Below are positions 1-7,748 of a stretch of DNA of 8,676 bases, piece by piece; within the stretch, counting starts at the first letter, position 1; every line of letters starts with the position of its first letter. The translations under genes and the position numbers were made by a program. Where the stretch lies: assembly GCA_900552415.1 (NCBI GenBank), contig USAD01000107.1, positions 1 to 8,676 of the forward strand. The letters are read 5' to 3'. Under the pieces are notes generated by a model, which did not search any database, had not been told where the DNA came from, and saw nothing but the letters and a program-made list of their open reading frames with translations. Source of the stretch: an uncultured Parabacteroides sp. (lineage in GTDB: Bacteria > Bacteroidota > Bacteroidia > Bacteroidales > Tannerellaceae).

Positions 1-99
1 AGATCTATATAATCCCATTATTCCGGGGCTATTTGATTAATTGTTTAACTCGTCCCATTTTAACGGGACACTAATGATTACCGGATTTGGATAGGATAT

Positions 100-148
100 A
101 AAAAAACAGCTTTATGTCTCATCACTGGGACATAAAGCCTTCGTTTTT
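100..148. terminator. Hairpin terminator downstream of the PHP gene
   Basis: An 11-bp stem (110-120, CTTTATGTCTC, with 127-137, GGGACATAAAG; one G-T wobble) closes a 6-base loop. G109 and C138 can extend it. It is flanked by an A-run (100-106) on the left and a T-run (144-148) on the right, so it can act as an intrinsic terminator in both directions. It lies about 40 bases beyond the stop codon of the minus-strand PHP gene and would end that transcript. The remaining bases of 1-187 contain no supported gene; a weaker hairpin (GTCCC 52-56 with GGGAC 65-69) is also present. Confidence 0.7.
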
Positions 149-187
149 CCAGGGACTTTGGTCTGAAAATGTATATGTATGTGTCTT

Positions 188-1273
188 CTAAAAAAAGAGT
201 TGATAATCTAGTCCTTTATTAGGGCTCACCAACAGGTTGGTTACCTCGAAATCGATATGTCCCGAGGTTGCGGGCTCTTTCAGGCGTACACTGATCGTGT
301 GCTTGCATTTCGGGGCGATCTTGTACTCCCGGAAGTAGGTCAGGTTGGGATCATGCTCACCTTTTTTCAGGTAGAAGGTAAGGTCCGAGTTGTTGTAGAC
401 AACCAGTTGGACACTGCTTTTGCCGCGGTTGACCTTCTCAACCTTAACGGCGTTCTTGAACAGCTCTTTCAACCAAGCCTCCTCGCCGATAATTTTCTCG
501 CCAACGAAGACGGCGGTACGTCGGTTGTTGAGTGCCTCACGAATGCCTTCCGCCGAGCGTTCCTTGGCGAAGACAAGCGTCATCGTGCGGTGCTCGCCTT
601 TACTGAAATCGATGTCTGTCTGTATCGGTTGGTGGATATCGGAATTGCCGATCATGGTCAGCTTCTTGTCGAGACACCATTGTTGCGCCTCGGGAAAATA
701 GGAGCTGCCGTTGGCCACCTCAATGCCCTGCATGTATCCTCCGTCGTAAAGTTGGGTATGCACGTCCCACCATTTCGTCTCCTCGGGCTGTTGGGCGTCC
801 CATCCCGGGTGGTTCCAGAAGATGAACGCGCCTTGCGCCTTGGCGGCCTTGAACGCGTTCATATAATCAGGTGTGTCGAGCGGTTCGCTATCGTTGATGT
901 AGATCGCGTTGTGATGGCCCGGTGCCATATCGCGGGTGATCTCACTGCCCTTGATCAGGATGACATCCTTGTCTTTCGCGTATTGCTTGATCAGCTCATA
1001 AGAACGGTTATGATCAGCCTGTATGTCCTGTTTATGCGGGCGATACTCGATATGTTCTGTCAAGGCGATCGCGTCTAATCCTTCGGCATAAGCCTCATCA
1101 ACCCGGACGGTTGGCCAGACAAGACCATCGGAGAAGACGGTATGGATGTGAAAATCGCATTTGAGCGTTTGGTAATTGTCCAAGTCGGGGATATCCAAGT
1201 CCTTGTCGCGAGTTTGACTAAAACAGATTTGCGCCGCGAGCGCCAATATGACAGGTAAATAAAATCTTCTCAT
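188..1273 (-). CDS. Secreted PHP-domain phosphoesterase (Sb-PDE-like)
   Basis: A 361-residue metal-dependent phosphoesterase of the PHP (polymerase and histidinol phosphatase) fold. Metal-ligand motifs are visible in order: H42-x-H44 in the DFHIHTVFSDG segment, with D49; H74 in TEHIEYR; E111 in KGSEIT; H120 and H121; H155 in FWNHPGW; and D212-x-H214 in GNSDIH. All expected ligand positions look intact. About 120 residues after the last motif probably form a beta-rich C-terminal domain. The arrangement resembles proteins annotated in Bacteroidales as Sb-PDE-type phosphodiesterases; that name is from memory and the substrate is unknown. The start at 1273 gives a clean signal peptide (MRRFYLPVILALAAQICFSQ), implying periplasmic export. 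An upstream in-frame start at 1393 would add 40 residues with no signal character and was not used. The gene is divergent from the esterase gene across 164 bp and is followed by a hairpin terminator. Confidence 0.88.
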   Translation of the reverse strand: MRRFYLPVILALAAQICFSQTRDKDLDIPDLDNYQTLKCDFHIHTVFSDGLVWPTVRVDEAYAEGLDAIALTEHIEYRPHKQDIQADHNRSYELIKQYAKDKDVILIKGSEITRDMAPGHHNAIYINDSEPLDTPDYMNAFKAAKAQGAFIFWNHPGWDAQQPEETKWWDVHTQLYDGGYMQGIEVANGSSYFPEAQQWCLDKKLTMIGNSDIHQPIQTDIDFSKGEHRTMTLVFAKERSAEGIREALNNRRTAVFVGEKIIGEEAWLKELFKNAVKVEKVNRGKSSVQLVVYNNSDLTFYLKKGEHDPNLTYFREYKIAPKCKHTISVRLKEPATSGHIDFEVTNLLVSPNKGLDYQLFF

Positions 1274-1381
1274 CTCTCTTTTGTTTTTGTTTTCGTATGC
1301 CGCGAAGATAGCCCCCGTGTTTTGCGGGAGTATGACAAGAGAACTACAATCGTGATTCATGAATCCGTGCGTTGGCCAGGT

Positions 1382-1412
1382 TTTGTGGCTCAATTTTTTT
1401 TGCTTACCTTTA
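1382..1412 (+). promoter_or_regulatory. Candidate Bacteroidetes promoter for the esterase
   Basis: TTTG (1382-1385) and TACCTTTA (1405-1412) are 19 bp apart. This fits the Bacteroides sigma-ABfr consensus (TTTG, about 19-21 bp, TAnnTTTG) with one mismatch, in the last base of the second box. Transcription would start near 1417, leaving a leader of about 20 nt before the ATG at 1438. The assignment rests on pattern and spacing only. Confidence 0.55.
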
Positions 1413-1437
1413 GGCAGAGTAATACCATATTAATATT

Positions 1438-2820
1438 ATGAGAACACGAGATTTCATTTGGGCGGCTATTGTCGCCATTGGTTTGGGATTAGGCATGAAT
1501 GTTGGTGCCCAGACTCCGGTTTTGGAGATTACGGGCGGACAAGTGCGGGGTGTCGAAACGGCAACTGCGGGTGTTGACTTATATAAAGGTATTCCGTATG
1601 CGGCGCCTCCGGTGGGCGATCTGCGTTGGAAAGCGCCTCAGCCGGTTGTACCTTGGATGGGTATTTTGGAGGCGGATAAGTTTGGCCCGGCCTCGATCCA
1701 ACCGGATCGGGATCATAGCGGTAATCCACCCGCTCAGGGAATTGATTATGTCAAGGAGTTTTATCAGGAGGGCGATCCGATGCGAAGCGAGGATTGTCTT
1801 TACCTGAACGTATGGACACCGGCTTCGGGTAAGACTGATGCCAAGTTGCCGGTGGCCTTCTGGATTCATGGCGGCGCTTTTATGGGCGGTTTCGGTTATG
1901 AAAAGGAGTTTGATGGCGAGGCTTTCGCCCGTCGGGGTGTCGTGTTGGTGACAATCAATTATCGGCTTGGTCTGTTGGGATTCATGGCTCATCCGGCTTT
2001 GAGCAAGGAGAGCGAACATGGCGTTTCCGGCAACTATGGTTTGCTGGATCAGATTGCCGCTTTGGATTGGGTGCGTGAGAATATCGCCCAATTTGGTGGC
2101 GATCCCGATAACATCACGATCTTTGGACAGAGCGCGGGAGCGATGAGCGTCCGTTGTCTGGTGGCTTCGCCCTTGACAAAGGGAAAGATCGCGAGAGCCA
2201 TTATCCAAAGCGGTGGCGGTTTGGACGGTATTGATTCGGATGATACTTTGGCCGACTATGAGAAGATTGGCGAAGGTGTTTTCGGGGATGTTTCGGCAGA
2301 AGAGTTACGCTCGTTGACGACTCAACAGATCCAGGAGGCTTATGGTAACTGGATGGCAAAGCAGAAGGGGTTCCGTCTGTTGTCGCCGATGATCGACGGC
2401 TATGCCTTGACCGCAAACCTGAAGAACGCGACACGTGCCGGCTCTATTCCTTCGATTCCCTATATGCTGGGTGGTACGGAAGATGACATGGGTATTTTCA
2501 AGACTGGGCAATCTCATTATGATTTCTCTTTGGAGATCGCTAAGCACGACATTCGTCCGGCTTACATCTATCATTTTGCCCGTCCGTTGCCGGGTGACGA
2601 TTCCGGTGCTTTTCACTCGTCGGAGTTGTGGTATGTATTTGGGACGCTTCAGCGTGCATGGCGTCCTTTCACGGCAGGGGATTACGACTTGAGTAATTTG
2701 ATGCTGGATTACTGGACCAATTTCATGAAAAACGGTGATCCGAATGGTGCGGGCCTGGAACGCTGGGAGCCTTATACGACATCGACTCCTTATGTGCGGG
2801 TCTTCGACGTGAAACATTAA
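1438..2820 (+). CDS. Secreted type-B carboxylesterase (alpha/beta hydrolase)
   Basis: A 460-residue serine esterase of the carboxylesterase/para-nitrobenzyl esterase family. It has a signal peptide (residues 1 to about 24, ending in NVGA) and is probably periplasmic or surface-exposed. Family motifs appear in order: YKGIPYAAPPVGDLRW (49-64), the second signature EDCLYLNVW (118-126), the oxyanion-hole HGGAF (144-148), and the nucleophile elbow FGQSAGA with Ser232. The catalytic His is H393 in GAFHSSELWYVFG. At the usual catalytic-acid motif (D-E-G in classical members) the sequence reads GTEDDMG (346-352), so Met351 sits where Glu is expected and D349 or D350 may serve instead. It is shorter than classical members (about 500-550 residues) because the stretch between acid and His motifs is compact, which I recall as normal for a bacterial subfamily with GDDxGAFHSSELWY. 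The natural substrate is unknown; acyl esters on plant or drug-like compounds are possible. Start chosen at the ATG that begins the signal peptide. Confidence 0.9.
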   Translation: MRTRDFIWAAIVAIGLGLGMNVGAQTPVLEITGGQVRGVETATAGVDLYKGIPYAAPPVGDLRWKAPQPVVPWMGILEADKFGPASIQPDRDHSGNPPAQGIDYVKEFYQEGDPMRSEDCLYLNVWTPASGKTDAKLPVAFWIHGGAFMGGFGYEKEFDGEAFARRGVVLVTINYRLGLLGFMAHPALSKESEHGVSGNYGLLDQIAALDWVRENIAQFGGDPDNITIFGQSAGAMSVRCLVASPLTKGKIARAIIQSGGGLDGIDSDDTLADYEKIGEGVFGDVSAEELRSLTTQQIQEAYGNWMAKQKGFRLLSPMIDGYALTANLKNATRAGSIPSIPYMLGGTEDDMGIFKTGQSHYDFSLEIAKHDIRPAYIYHFARPLPGDDSGAFHSSELWYVFGTLQRAWRPFTAGDYDLSNLMLDYWTNFMKNGDPNGAGLERWEPYTTSTPYVRVFDVKH

Positions 2821-2836
2821 TACATATATAATAAGT

Positions 2837-2876
2837 ATGCGGATGAACACGGATGTTGAATCCGTGTCACCCGCAT
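2837..2876. terminator. Long hairpin between convergent esterase and polA
   Basis: The left arm (2837-2854, ATGCGGATGAACACGGAT) pairs with the right arm (2860-2876, ATCCGTGTCACCCGCAT) around a 5-base loop, with one bulged A and one non-Watson-Crick pair. It lies in the 74-bp gap between the ends of two convergent genes, so it is probably a bidirectional terminator or transcript-end stabiliser. The following T-runs are weak on both sides (TTTT at 2893-2896 on plus), so factor-independent termination is not certain. Confidence 0.6.
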
Positions 2877-2894
2877 GCTCATTGTTATGAGGTT

Positions 2895-5660
2895 TTAATG
2901 TGCTTCCAGCCAGTTTTGGCCCTCGCCGCAGTCGGCGATGAGGGGCACGCGCAGTGGAACAACCTTCTCCATCTCTTCCAGGACGATCTTTTTCACCAGT
3001 TCTGCCTCTTCCTTATAGACATTGAAGTTCAACTCGTCGTGTACCTGCAAGATCATCTTGCTCTTCAGCTTCTCCGCCTCAAAACGTTGGTAGATGCGGA
3101 CCATCGCCAGCTTGATGATATCGGCCGCGCTGCCTTGGATCGGGGCGTTGATGGCGTTGCGTTCGGCATAACCGCGGACAACGGCGTTGCGCGAGTGGAT
3201 ATCCGGCAGGTAACGTTTCCGTTTGAAGATGGTCTCGACATAGCCGTTCTGGCGAGCGGTCTCGATGCTCTCGTCCATGTATTCCTTGACTCTCGAATAG
3301 GTCTTGAAATAACCCTCGATCAACTCCTTCGACTCGGATCGGGGAATACTGAGTCGTTCGGCCAGGCCGAAGACAGAGATACCATAGATGATACCGAAGT
3401 TGGCGGTCTTCGCCTTGCGACGCATGTCGCTTGTCACCTCATCGAGCGCGACGCCATAGATCTTGGCTGCCGTGGCGGCGTGGATATCCATACCGCTCTG
3501 GAAGGCCTCGATCATGTGCGGATCCTGACTGAGGTGCGCCATGATGCGCAGCTCGATCTGTGAATAATCGGCCGAGAAGAAGATGCAATCCTCGTTGTCG
3601 GGGATAAAGGCCTTACGGATCTCGCGCCCCAGCTCATCACGTACCGGGATGTTTTGCAGGTTGGGGTTGGTCGAGCTGAGTCGTCCGGTTGAGGTGACCG
3701 CCTGGTTGAACGAGGTGTGGATCTTGCCCGTTTCCGGATGGATCAGCTCGGGCAACGCGTCGATGTAGGTACTGAGCAGCTTCTTCAGTCCGCGATATTC
3801 CAGCAGCTTCCCGATGATCGGATGTTTGGGACGAAGCTTCTCGAGAATCTCCTCGCTGGTGCTGTAGCCGCCACTCTTGGTCTTTTTTGCCTTGTCGTCG
3901 AGTTTCAGGTGATCGAAGAGTATCTCACCGACCTGCCGGGTTGAGTTGACGTTGAAACTTTTTCCCGCCAGCTCGATGATCTCCCGCTCCAGCTGGTTCA
4001 TGGTTGCCGTCAGCTCGACGGAGGATTGCTTGAGGGCGGCGGTGTCGAGCGTGACGCCGGTCGCTTCCATCTCGGCGAGGACATAGATCAGCGGCATCTC
4101 GATCGTGTAGAACAGCTCATGCACGCCGGCCTCCTCGATCTTCGGGGCGAATTGGTTCCGGAGACGTAAAGTGACGTCGGCATCCTCGGCGGCATATTCC
4201 GCGACCTCGGCGACCGGCACGTCGCGCATCGAGCGTTGCGACTTGCCCTTGGGACCGATCAACTCCTCGATGTGGACCGTCTTATATTTAAGGTAGGTCT
4301 CCGCAAGGTAATCCATGTTGTGGCGTAACTCCGGGTTGAGGAGGTAGTGCGCGATCATCGTGTCGAACAACGGTCCTTCTACCCGCAAGCCGTATTTCCG
4401 CAACACCAGGATGTCGAACTTGATGTTCTGTCCGATCTTGGTCGAGCGCGGGTCGCGTAGGGCAGGGGCGAAGAGATTCACGATGCGAGTCGCCTCCGTC
4501 TTGTCGGCCGGAACGGGCACGTACCAAGCCTCAAATTCCTCGACGGCGAACGACATGCCCACCAATCCTGCGGTCAATGGCTCGACGCTGTCTGTTTCCG
4601 TGTCAAACGCGAAAAATTCACGACCCTCTAAAAAGCGGGCTAATTCCACTCTTTTTTCTTCTGTATCAACGAGATGATAGGTGTGAGGGGTCGACTTTAA
4701 CTCCGCGAGAATCGAATATTTGGAATCGTCCGTACCCTCGGGCGCAAATATTTCAAAGAGCGAGGGTTCAGCGGGGGCCTTTTTGGGCTGTTTTTGGTCG
4801 CTCTTGGTCAATCGGTCGATAAATGTTCTAAATTCTAAATCTGTGTAAATTTCTATTAATCGAGCCTCATCCGGTTTTTCCCGGACACAATCGGCGGCGT
4901 TGAACTGGATCGGCGCGTCGGTCTTGATCGTCGCGAGGAATTTGGAGAAGCGGATCTGCTCGGCGTTCTCCTCGATCTTTTTCTTTTGGGCGCCTTTCAG
5001 CTGGTCGGTATGCGCGAGCAGGTTCTCGATGTCGCCAAACTCGGCGAGCAGTTTTTGGGCGGTCTTCTCGCCGACGCCCGGGCAACCGGGAATGTTGTCG
5101 GAGCTGTCGCCCATCAAGCCCAACAGGTCGATCACCTGCGAGACATCTTTCAGTTGGTATTTCTTGAGCACCTCGGCGACGCCCAGCGTCTCATAGTCGC
5201 CACCGAACTTGGGGCGATACATGAAGATGTTGTCCGCTACCAACTGGCCGTAGTCCTTGTCGGGCGTCATCATGTAGACCTCGAATCCCTCGAGGGCGGC
5301 CTGCTTGGCGATGGTCCCGATCACGTCGTCCGCCTCGTAGCGGGGAACCTCGAGGATCGGGATGCGATAGGCCCGGATGATCTCCTTGATGATCGGCACC
5401 GATTGGCGGATCGCCTCGGGTGTCTCCTCGCGTTGCGCCTTGTAAGCTTCGAAAGCCTCGTGGCGGAAGGTCGGGCCGGCGGGATCGAACGCGACAGCGA
5501 CATGTGTCGGCTTCTCCCGTTTCAGGACATCCTCGAGGCTGTTGATGAAGCCGAAGATGGCCGAAGTGTTCATCCCTTTCGAGTTGATCCGCGGATTTTT
5601 GATGAACGCGTAGTAGGAACGGTAAATGAGCGCGTACGCGTCTATGAGGAATAGTTTCAT
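2895..5660 (-). CDS. polA: DNA polymerase I
   Basis: A full-length 921-residue family-A DNA polymerase for Okazaki-fragment processing and excision repair. The 5' nuclease domain (about 1-285) has D7, D59, E109-x-D111-D112, D134, and the GDSSDNIPG helix-hairpin-helix entry with D185 and D188. The 3'-5' proofreading domain (about 345-520) retains all key residues: D353-T-E355, N412 and D416 in GQNIKFD, and Y489 with D493. The polymerase domain (about 530-921) has motif A DYSQIELR (D698), motif B with R747, K751 and F755, and motif C QVHDE (D875, E876). F755 matches the Phe of E. coli Pol I that discriminates against dideoxynucleotides. All three activities should be intact. The chosen start is the ATG giving MKLFLIDAY; an upstream in-frame GTG at 5672 would add four residues and is less likely. 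The linker (about residues 268-350) has noticeably AT-richer codons than the rest. The gene stands alone, divergent from the prenyl synthase. Confidence 0.97.
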   Translation of the reverse strand: MKLFLIDAYALIYRSYYAFIKNPRINSKGMNTSAIFGFINSLEDVLKREKPTHVAVAFDPAGPTFRHEAFEAYKAQREETPEAIRQSVPIIKEIIRAYRIPILEVPRYEADDVIGTIAKQAALEGFEVYMMTPDKDYGQLVADNIFMYRPKFGGDYETLGVAEVLKKYQLKDVSQVIDLLGLMGDSSDNIPGCPGVGEKTAQKLLAEFGDIENLLAHTDQLKGAQKKKIEENAEQIRFSKFLATIKTDAPIQFNAADCVREKPDEARLIEIYTDLEFRTFIDRLTKSDQKQPKKAPAEPSLFEIFAPEGTDDSKYSILAELKSTPHTYHLVDTEEKRVELARFLEGREFFAFDTETDSVEPLTAGLVGMSFAVEEFEAWYVPVPADKTEATRIVNLFAPALRDPRSTKIGQNIKFDILVLRKYGLRVEGPLFDTMIAHYLLNPELRHNMDYLAETYLKYKTVHIEELIGPKGKSQRSMRDVPVAEVAEYAAEDADVTLRLRNQFAPKIEEAGVHELFYTIEMPLIYVLAEMEATGVTLDTAALKQSSVELTATMNQLEREIIELAGKSFNVNSTRQVGEILFDHLKLDDKAKKTKSGGYSTSEEILEKLRPKHPIIGKLLEYRGLKKLLSTYIDALPELIHPETGKIHTSFNQAVTSTGRLSSTNPNLQNIPVRDELGREIRKAFIPDNEDCIFFSADYSQIELRIMAHLSQDPHMIEAFQSGMDIHAATAAKIYGVALDEVTSDMRRKAKTANFGIIYGISVFGLAERLSIPRSESKELIEGYFKTYSRVKEYMDESIETARQNGYVETIFKRKRYLPDIHSRNAVVRGYAERNAINAPIQGSAADIIKLAMVRIYQRFEAEKLKSKMILQVHDELNFNVYKEEAELVKKIVLEEMEKVVPLRVPLIADCGEGQNWLEAH

Positions 5661-5734
5661 TGCTTTTAACACGTTTTAGTGGGACAAATTTTGGGTAAAT
5701 GTACGAAAAAATGCGTTGACTCGATAGTTTTTGT

Positions 5735-5742
5735 TACTTTTG
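5735..5742 (+). promoter_or_regulatory. Candidate -7 box for the prenyl synthase
   Basis: TACTTTTG matches the Bacteroides -7 consensus TAnnTTTG exactly and lies 17 bp before the ATG at 5760. Transcription would start near 5747, giving a leader of about 13-16 nt. No good -33 TTTG is seen at the ideal spacing; GTTG (5715-5718) is the nearest match, 16 bp upstream. Confidence 0.5.
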
Positions 5743-5759
5743 CGGATCTTTGAGTGCAT

Positions 5760-6734
5760 ATGATGGATAGACGAAAAATAGAAGAGCCTGTCGCCGCTGA
5801 GTTCAAACGGTTCAATGATGATTTCGAGAGCTCGTTGCGTAGCGAGACGAATCGGTTGCAAGCCGCCATTGACGTGATCTTAAGCTCAACCGGCAAGCAC
5901 GTGCGCCCTCTTCTCGTCCTGCTCACCGCCAAGGCTTGTGGCCGTGTGACAGACCAGTCCATCAATTCCGCTGTCCTTCTGGAGCTTTTGCATACGGCGA
6001 CGTTGATCCACGACGACGTGATCGACGAGACGAAGCAACGCCGCGGGCTTCCTTCCCTCAACGCTATTTTCGACAATCGGATCTCGGTCCTGGTGGGCGA
6101 TTATCTGCTCTCGACCGCCCTGATCCGCTCGATCCAGACAGGTGATATGCGCATTGTCGGGATTATCTCGAGCCTCGGGCGCGACCTTTCGGAAGGGGAG
6201 ATCAAACAGCTCGAGACGGCCGATGAGAGTGTTATGGACGAGGCTTGCTATATGCAGGTGATCCACAAGAAGACCGCCTCGTTGCTCTCCGCTTGCGCCG
6301 AGATCGGGGCTATTTCCGCCCAGGCGTCCGCTGAGATCGTGGCGATCTGCCGCGACTTTGGCCAGTCGCTCGGCTACGCGTTCCAGATCAAGGACGACAT
6401 CTTCGATTACTTCAAGGAGGCCAATATCGGCAAACCGACCGGCAACGATATCCGTGAGGGCAAGGTGACGCTGCCTTTGCTCTATGCCTTGCGTGAGGGC
6501 GATCGGGAAGAGGCCGACCGATTCCGTGCGATCATCCGCTCGAAAGACTTTACCGACGCGAACGTCGAGGCGCTGATCCGTTTCGCCAAGGCGAATGGCG
6601 GCATCGCCTACGCCGAGAGCCGTATGCTGGCGTTCCGCGATGAGGCGGTGTCGAAGCTCTCCCTGTTGCCACAGTCCGCGGCCCGGGAGGCGTTGATGAT
6701 GCTCGCCGATTTCGTGGTGGAGCGGACGAGATGA
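5760..6734 (+). CDS. Long-chain polyprenyl diphosphate synthase
   Basis: A trans-polyprenyl synthase that condenses isopentenyl diphosphate onto an allylic primer. It has 324 residues, the usual family length, and is cytosolic. Both Asp-rich motifs that bind the magnesium-diphosphate substrates are intact: the first is DDVID and the second DDIFD (residues 84-88 and 211-215, counting from the ATG at 5763). GKHVRP near residue 44 is the usual basic motif. The residue five before the first motif is Ala and the fourth is Thr; small residues here are known to permit long products (octaprenyl class), whereas short-chain synthases carry bulky aromatics. The likely role is therefore the menaquinone side chain, which is an inference. 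Two adjacent ATGs (5760, 5763) are equally possible starts; a GTG at 5754 lies too close to the predicted transcript start. The gene is divergent from polA across 99 bp and is followed by a strong terminator. Confidence 0.92.
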   Translation: MMDRRKIEEPVAAEFKRFNDDFESSLRSETNRLQAAIDVILSSTGKHVRPLLVLLTAKACGRVTDQSINSAVLLELLHTATLIHDDVIDETKQRRGLPSLNAIFDNRISVLVGDYLLSTALIRSIQTGDMRIVGIISSLGRDLSEGEIKQLETADESVMDEACYMQVIHKKTASLLSACAEIGAISAQASAEIVAICRDFGQSLGYAFQIKDDIFDYFKEANIGKPTGNDIREGKVTLPLLYALREGDREEADRFRAIIRSKDFTDANVEALIRFAKANGGIAYAESRMLAFRDEAVSKLSLLPQSAAREALMMLADFVVERTR

Positions 6735-6762
6735 GAGAAGGATTTAAAGTGAATAAATAGAG

Positions 6763-6798
6763 AAAGGGCCGTACCATTAGCTAAAGGTACGGCCCTTT
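6763..6798. terminator. Strong bidirectional intrinsic terminator
   Basis: A perfect 13-bp GC-rich stem (6763-6775, AAAGGGCCGTACC, with 6786-6798, GGTACGGCCCTTT) closes a 10-base loop. The stem ends in T-rich sequence on both strands (CCCTTTTC on plus, CCCTTTCTC on minus). It lies between the ends of the prenyl synthase gene (plus) and the DUF6261-like gene (minus) and would end both transcripts. Confidence 0.9.
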
Positions 6799-6822
6799 TC
6801 ACGTCTTGACTATCTTATGTTG

Positions 6823-7650
6823 TCAGATATCGCCTGGCGTTCCGCCGTCCTCTTCCTCATCGTCGTTGAGGCCTGGGGCGATCTCAGGATCCGGATCGCG
6901 GGGTGGCAGGCTGGGATCCGCTTTCCCATCCTCTTCCGTCTTGTTGGCGGCTCGTGTCTGGCGCGATTTGAGCACTGTTCGCATTTCCGAGAAGAGCGTG
7001 TTGGCGCGCGCGACAAACGCTTGATAATCGCTCTCGCCGTTGAGGAGGATCAAGGCCTCTACCTGGCGGAGGAACTGGCGCAACGCGTTCTCGGTCGCCT
7101 CGCGTGCCGCTTTGACGGCGCCTACCAGACGGGCATCCTCCTCGCCAAGCCGACCCTCCTCCGCGGTCTCGTAGGTGGCGATCCTTTTCTTCAGTTCCGC
7201 GAACCATTCGTCCACGTAAGCCAGCTTCAGCTTTTCCTCGCCCAGGTTGTCGAGATCCTGCGTCAGGTTGTGCAGGCGGCCATATTCCTCCTTATAGGAG
7301 AGCTTGGTTACGTTGCCATATTTGTACATGATGTCGTAGACCAGTGCCGCCGCCGCCCGCCGGTCAAGATTCGGGTGTTTCACCATAATTTTCGTCATGC
7401 CCCAAAGGGCGCTCCACGTCTCGTCGACCGCCTCGTCGGCCAGCTCGACCGATGCGGTGTAACTGTTCTTGGTACTCTGTTTCAGGGCCTCGTCGAATGC
7501 GGTTACGGCGCTCTCGTAAGTCGCGATTCTAGGTTGTGCCTCGGTTTCCGCCAGCATCTCTTTAGCGGCCTGAAGGATTTGTTGGGCAAGCGTGAAAAAC
7601 TCATTGACATGTGCCCTACGGGTGTTGCAAAGGGTAAAATACTCGTTCAT
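6823..7650 (-). CDS. DUF6261-like helical protein with acidic tail
   Basis: A 275-residue protein with no signal peptide, no membrane segment and no catalytic motif that I recognise. Residues 1 to about 235 appear almost wholly alpha-helical, rich in Ala, Glu, Leu and Lys. The pattern (a Tyr-Gly-Asn segment near 111-113, then LSYKEEYGRLHNLTQDL, a Trp-containing helix near 149, and an ALILLNGESDYQAFVARAN segment near 199-217) resembles the Bacteroidales DUF6261 family, whose function is unknown; that match is from memory. Residues about 238-275 form a low-complexity tail rich in Asp, Glu, Pro and Gly, probably disordered. The N-terminus contains two similar short segments, NEYFTL and NEFFTL (2-7 and 16-21). 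The ATG at 7650 is the only reasonable start. A weak promoter candidate on minus (TTTG at 7709-7706, 20 bp, then TAAACTCG at 7685-7678) would give a leader of about 25 nt. A same-length plus-strand ORF overlaps it but is a shadow. Confidence 0.75.
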   Translation of the reverse strand: MNEYFTLCNTRRAHVNEFFTLAQQILQAAKEMLAETEAQPRIATYESAVTAFDEALKQSTKNSYTASVELADEAVDETWSALWGMTKIMVKHPNLDRRAAAALVYDIMYKYGNVTKLSYKEEYGRLHNLTQDLDNLGEEKLKLAYVDEWFAELKKRIATYETAEEGRLGEEDARLVGAVKAAREATENALRQFLRQVEALILLNGESDYQAFVARANTLFSEMRTVLKSRQTRAANKTEEDGKADPSLPPRDPDPEIAPGLNDDEEEDGGTPGDI

Positions 7651-7748
7651 AATCTATTCATTTTAATGGTTATGCTGCGAGTTTAAGGATAAAATCCCGA
7701 TTTTCCAAATCTTGGGCGCGAATAACGCGTTTCTCCCGCTTTTAGGGC

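Noticed and set aside
52..69. Small hairpin GTCCC/GGGAC as a second terminator
   Set aside because: Only five base pairs and no clear T-run directly after it; too weak to list as a feature.
257..1078. Plus-strand ORF of 273 codons opposite the PHP gene
   Set aside because: It lies antisense to a gene with a full set of PHP motifs; its translation has no recognisable domain and it has no promoter or start context of its own.
1274..1393. N-terminal extension of the PHP protein by 40 residues
   Set aside because: The extension would bury the signal peptide and shows no conserved character; the start at 1273 is natural.
2473..2600. Esterase as a truncated or internally deleted pseudogene
   Set aside because: The frame is open, the motifs on both sides are intact, and the compact form fits a known shorter subfamily as I recall it.
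2853..3563. Plus-strand ORF of 236 codons opposite polA
   Set aside because: Antisense shadow of the conserved polymerase domain.
4986..5654. Plus-strand ORF of 222 codons opposite polA
   Set aside because: Antisense shadow of the conserved 5' nuclease domain, which carries all its catalytic Asp residues.
6817..7686. Plus-strand ORF of 289 codons covering the DUF6261-like gene
   Set aside because: Slightly longer than the minus-strand gene, but its composition is unlike a folded protein family I know, and the minus-strand frame shows family-like helical patterning and a terminator at its end.
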